This document shows positions 62,592 through 64,000 of a stretch of DNA of 64,000 nt, piece by piece. The stretch comes from Arcobacter porcinus (GTDB taxonomy: Bacteria > Campylobacterota > Campylobacteria > Campylobacterales > Arcobacteraceae). Below the pieces are notes generated by a model. It searched no databases, had not been told where the DNA came from, and was given only the letters and a program-made list of their open reading frames with translations. Both the position numbers and the translations under genes were made by a program. The stretch's first letter is position 1, and each line of letters opens with the position of its first letter. Location: NCBI RefSeq assembly GCF_004299785.2, contig NZ_CP036246.2, forward strand, positions 310,001 through 374,000. Reading direction: 5' to 3'.

Positions 62592-63785
62592 TTAGATGTT
62601 TTTTACAAGATTATAAGTATCATTCGCAATTACTAACTCTTCATTTGTAGGAATTATATAGATTTTAGTTTTAGAGCTTTTAGTACTAATTTCTCTATTA
62701 CCTTTTTCTCTTTTAGAATTTTTCTCTTTATCGATTTCTATACCCATAAATTCTAAACCTTCGCAAACTTTTTCTCTAATTAAATCAGAGTTTTCTCCAA
62801 TACCAGCTGTGAAACAAATAGCATCAACTCCATGCATTAATCCAGCATAAGAGCATAGATATTTTTTAATTCTTTCACAAAGCATTGTAATAGCTATTTT
62901 AGATCTTTTATCTCCATCATTTGCAGCTTTTATAACTTCTCTTAAATCTGAACTAACTCCTGAAACTCCCAAAATACCTGATTTTTTATTTAAGTAATCA
63001 ACTATTTGATCAGGTGTTAGATTTTTTCTTTTCATTAAATATGGAATAACACCAGCATCAATATCTCCACTTCTTGTACCCATTACTAAACCTTCAAGAG
63101 GAGTTAAGCCCATAGAAGTACTAATTGATTTTCCATCTTTAACGGCACAAACAGAAGAACCATTTCCAAGGTGACAAACAATAATTTTGCTATCTTTTTT
63201 CTTTAAAATATTAACTGCTTCATTTGAAACATAATAGTGGCTTGTTCCATGAAAACCATATTTTCTTAAGTGATGTTCTGAATAATCAGCATAAGGAACA
63301 GCATATAAAAAGTTTTCCATTGGCATTGTTTGGTGAAATGCTGTATCAAATGTTACAACATTTGGAACTTTTGGCATTAACTCTTTACAGATTTTAACTC
63401 CCATAATATTTGCAGGATTATGTAAAGGAGCAAGAGGAATTAGCTCTTCGATTTTTTTAATAACTTCTTCATCAACAATAACTGATTCTTTAAAATATTC
63501 TCCACCATGAACAACTCTGTGACCAATTGCTTTTATCTCACCAATAGAGTTTATAACTTTTGTTTCGTCATTTGTAAGAATTCTAAGAACTAGTTCAATA
63601 GCTTCTTTATGAGTTGGAATAGGAAGTTCAAAAGTTATTTTTTTATCTTCCCCTATCTCATGTTTTAAAATACCATCAATTCCTATTCTTTCTACCAAAC
63701 CACTTGCTTTTAGCTCTTTAGACTTTGTATCAATTAATTGATACTTTAAAGAAGAAGAGCCTGCATTTAATACAAAAACCAACAT
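62592..63785 (-). CDS. ackA: Acetate kinase 2
   Basis: A second acetate kinase of 397 residues with all family motifs (VLNAGSSSLKYQLID, GHRVVHGGEYF, FDTAFHQTMPMENFL, RKYGFHGTSHYY, CHLGNGSSVCAV, GTRSGDIDAG). It differs from copy 1 at many positions and keeps SGDIDAG in place of VGDIGAG, so it is an old paralogue or a transferred gene rather than a recent duplication. It precedes pta on the same strand, separated by hairpins and a promoter. A different acyl-phosphate substrate is possible. Confidence 0.94.
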   Translation of the reverse strand: MLVFVLNAGSSSLKYQLIDTKSKELKASGLVERIGIDGILKHEIGEDKKITFELPIPTHKEAIELVLRILTNDETKVINSIGEIKAIGHRVVHGGEYFKESVIVDEEVIKKIEELIPLAPLHNPANIMGVKICKELMPKVPNVVTFDTAFHQTMPMENFLYAVPYADYSEHHLRKYGFHGTSHYYVSNEAVNILKKKDSKIIVCHLGNGSSVCAVKDGKSISTSMGLTPLEGLVMGTRSGDIDAGVIPYLMKRKNLTPDQIVDYLNKKSGILGVSGVSSDLREVIKAANDGDKRSKIAITMLCERIKKYLCSYAGLMHGVDAICFTAGIGENSDLIREKVCEGLEFMGIEIDKEKNSKREKGNREISTKSSKTKIYIIPTNEELVIANDTYNLVKNI

Positions 63786-63835
63786 TTAAATCCTTTATCT
63801 TAATTTAATATTAAAAATTTTAATTAGTTTTAAAA

Positions 63836-63851
63836 TAATAGCAAACTATTA
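63836..63851 (-). terminator. Terminator of the exonuclease gene
   Basis: TAATAG (63836-63841) pairs with CTATTA (63846-63851) over a 4-nt loop, 9 nt after the stop codon of the minus-strand exonuclease gene. Four T residues follow on that strand. Confidence 0.5.
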
Positions 63852-63860
63852 CTTAAGAGA

Positions 63861-64000
63861 TTAATTAATTTTTACATTAGCACAATTTTTTAATTTTATA
63901 AAAATTAAAGCTGTCATTAGTGCATCATTGTATGAGTCATGAGTTCCAAAATTTGGTAGGTCTAGCTCTTCTAGAATTGATTTAAATCTTAAATCAACAA
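63861..64000 (-). CDS. 3'-5' exonuclease domain protein, C-terminal end only
   Basis: Only the last 46 codons are inside the window, so this is a partial gene running off the right edge. They contain ILEELDLPNFGTHDSYNDAL followed by MTALIFIKL; His and Asp in HDSYND match the exoIII motif of the DnaQ/RNase T superfamily. It could be a DNA polymerase III epsilon-like exonuclease or a related enzyme. The stop is at 63861-63863. Confidence 0.7.
   Translation of the reverse strand, partial: VDLRFKSILEELDLPNFGTHDSYNDALMTALIFIKLKNCANVKIN

Overview
The window is AT-rich bacterial DNA that looks like a member of the Arcobacter group (Campylobacterota). Three points support this: gene order shared with Campylobacter jejuni as I recall it (U32 protein-purE-glyQ-nif3-zinc ribbon-waaA-pseudouridine synthase-ffh-rpsP-khpA-rimM, and aroQ-aminofutalosine deaminase-sppA), Campylobacterota-type flagellar proteins (FliY, FlhF/FlhG, a FlgZ/HP0958-like protein, secreted TPR proteins), and a futalosine-pathway menaquinone gene. 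This is inference from proteins and synteny; no 16S rRNA gene is present.

Layout. Positions 1-3000 hold rpsL-rpsG-fusA, closed by a strong terminator. Positions 3100-8500 hold nadK-recN and a large double-Cache chemoreceptor with a C-terminal zinc-binding (CZB) domain. Positions 8.6-18.7 kb are a housekeeping run: tRNA hydroxylation, purE, glutaredoxin, glyQ, Nif3, FlgZ-like, waaA, pseudouridine synthase, ffh, rpsP, khpA and rimM. trmD and rplS do not follow rimM. Positions 18.7-20.9 kb carry three genes on the minus strand: flgG, a charged helical protein and an Asn-rich membrane protein.

Positions 21.0-51.1 kb form one co-directional flagellar and chemotaxis block of about 30 kb: cheY, cheZ, flgF, flgB, fliF, fliG, fliH, fliN, flgD, two flgE paralogues, a small coiled-coil protein, a TPR protein, fliY, flgJ, flgN-like, flgA-like, flhF, flhG, a membrane protein, fliE, flgC, fliK, fliR, flhB, a second TPR protein, fliI, flgL and flhA. 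It supplies export gate, ATPase, MS ring, C ring, rod and hook parts. Flagellin, cap, L and P rings, stators, fliM, fliA and fliP/Q are not in the window. I recognised only sigma70-type (extended -10) promoters in it.

Positions 51.2-55.7 kb carry an MFS transporter, a flavin reductase-like protein, and on the minus strand pepQ, folK and mnmA. At 55.8-57.3 kb an IS110-family element sits between the divergent pepQ and aroQ genes. Its long left non-coding end folds into a nested structure and is a candidate bridge RNA; its two ends are long imperfect inverted repeats. aroQ, an aminofutalosine deaminase and sppA follow. The window ends with ackA2-pta-ackA1 on the minus strand, an acetate-kinase duplication around one phosphotransacetylase, and the 3' end of an exonuclease gene.

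The strongest candidate for something unusual is the IS110 element with its structured leader and inverted ends. After that come the tandem hook genes with a shared internal insertion and a chain of hairpins between them, and the CheZ-like protein with FliM-like N-terminal motifs.
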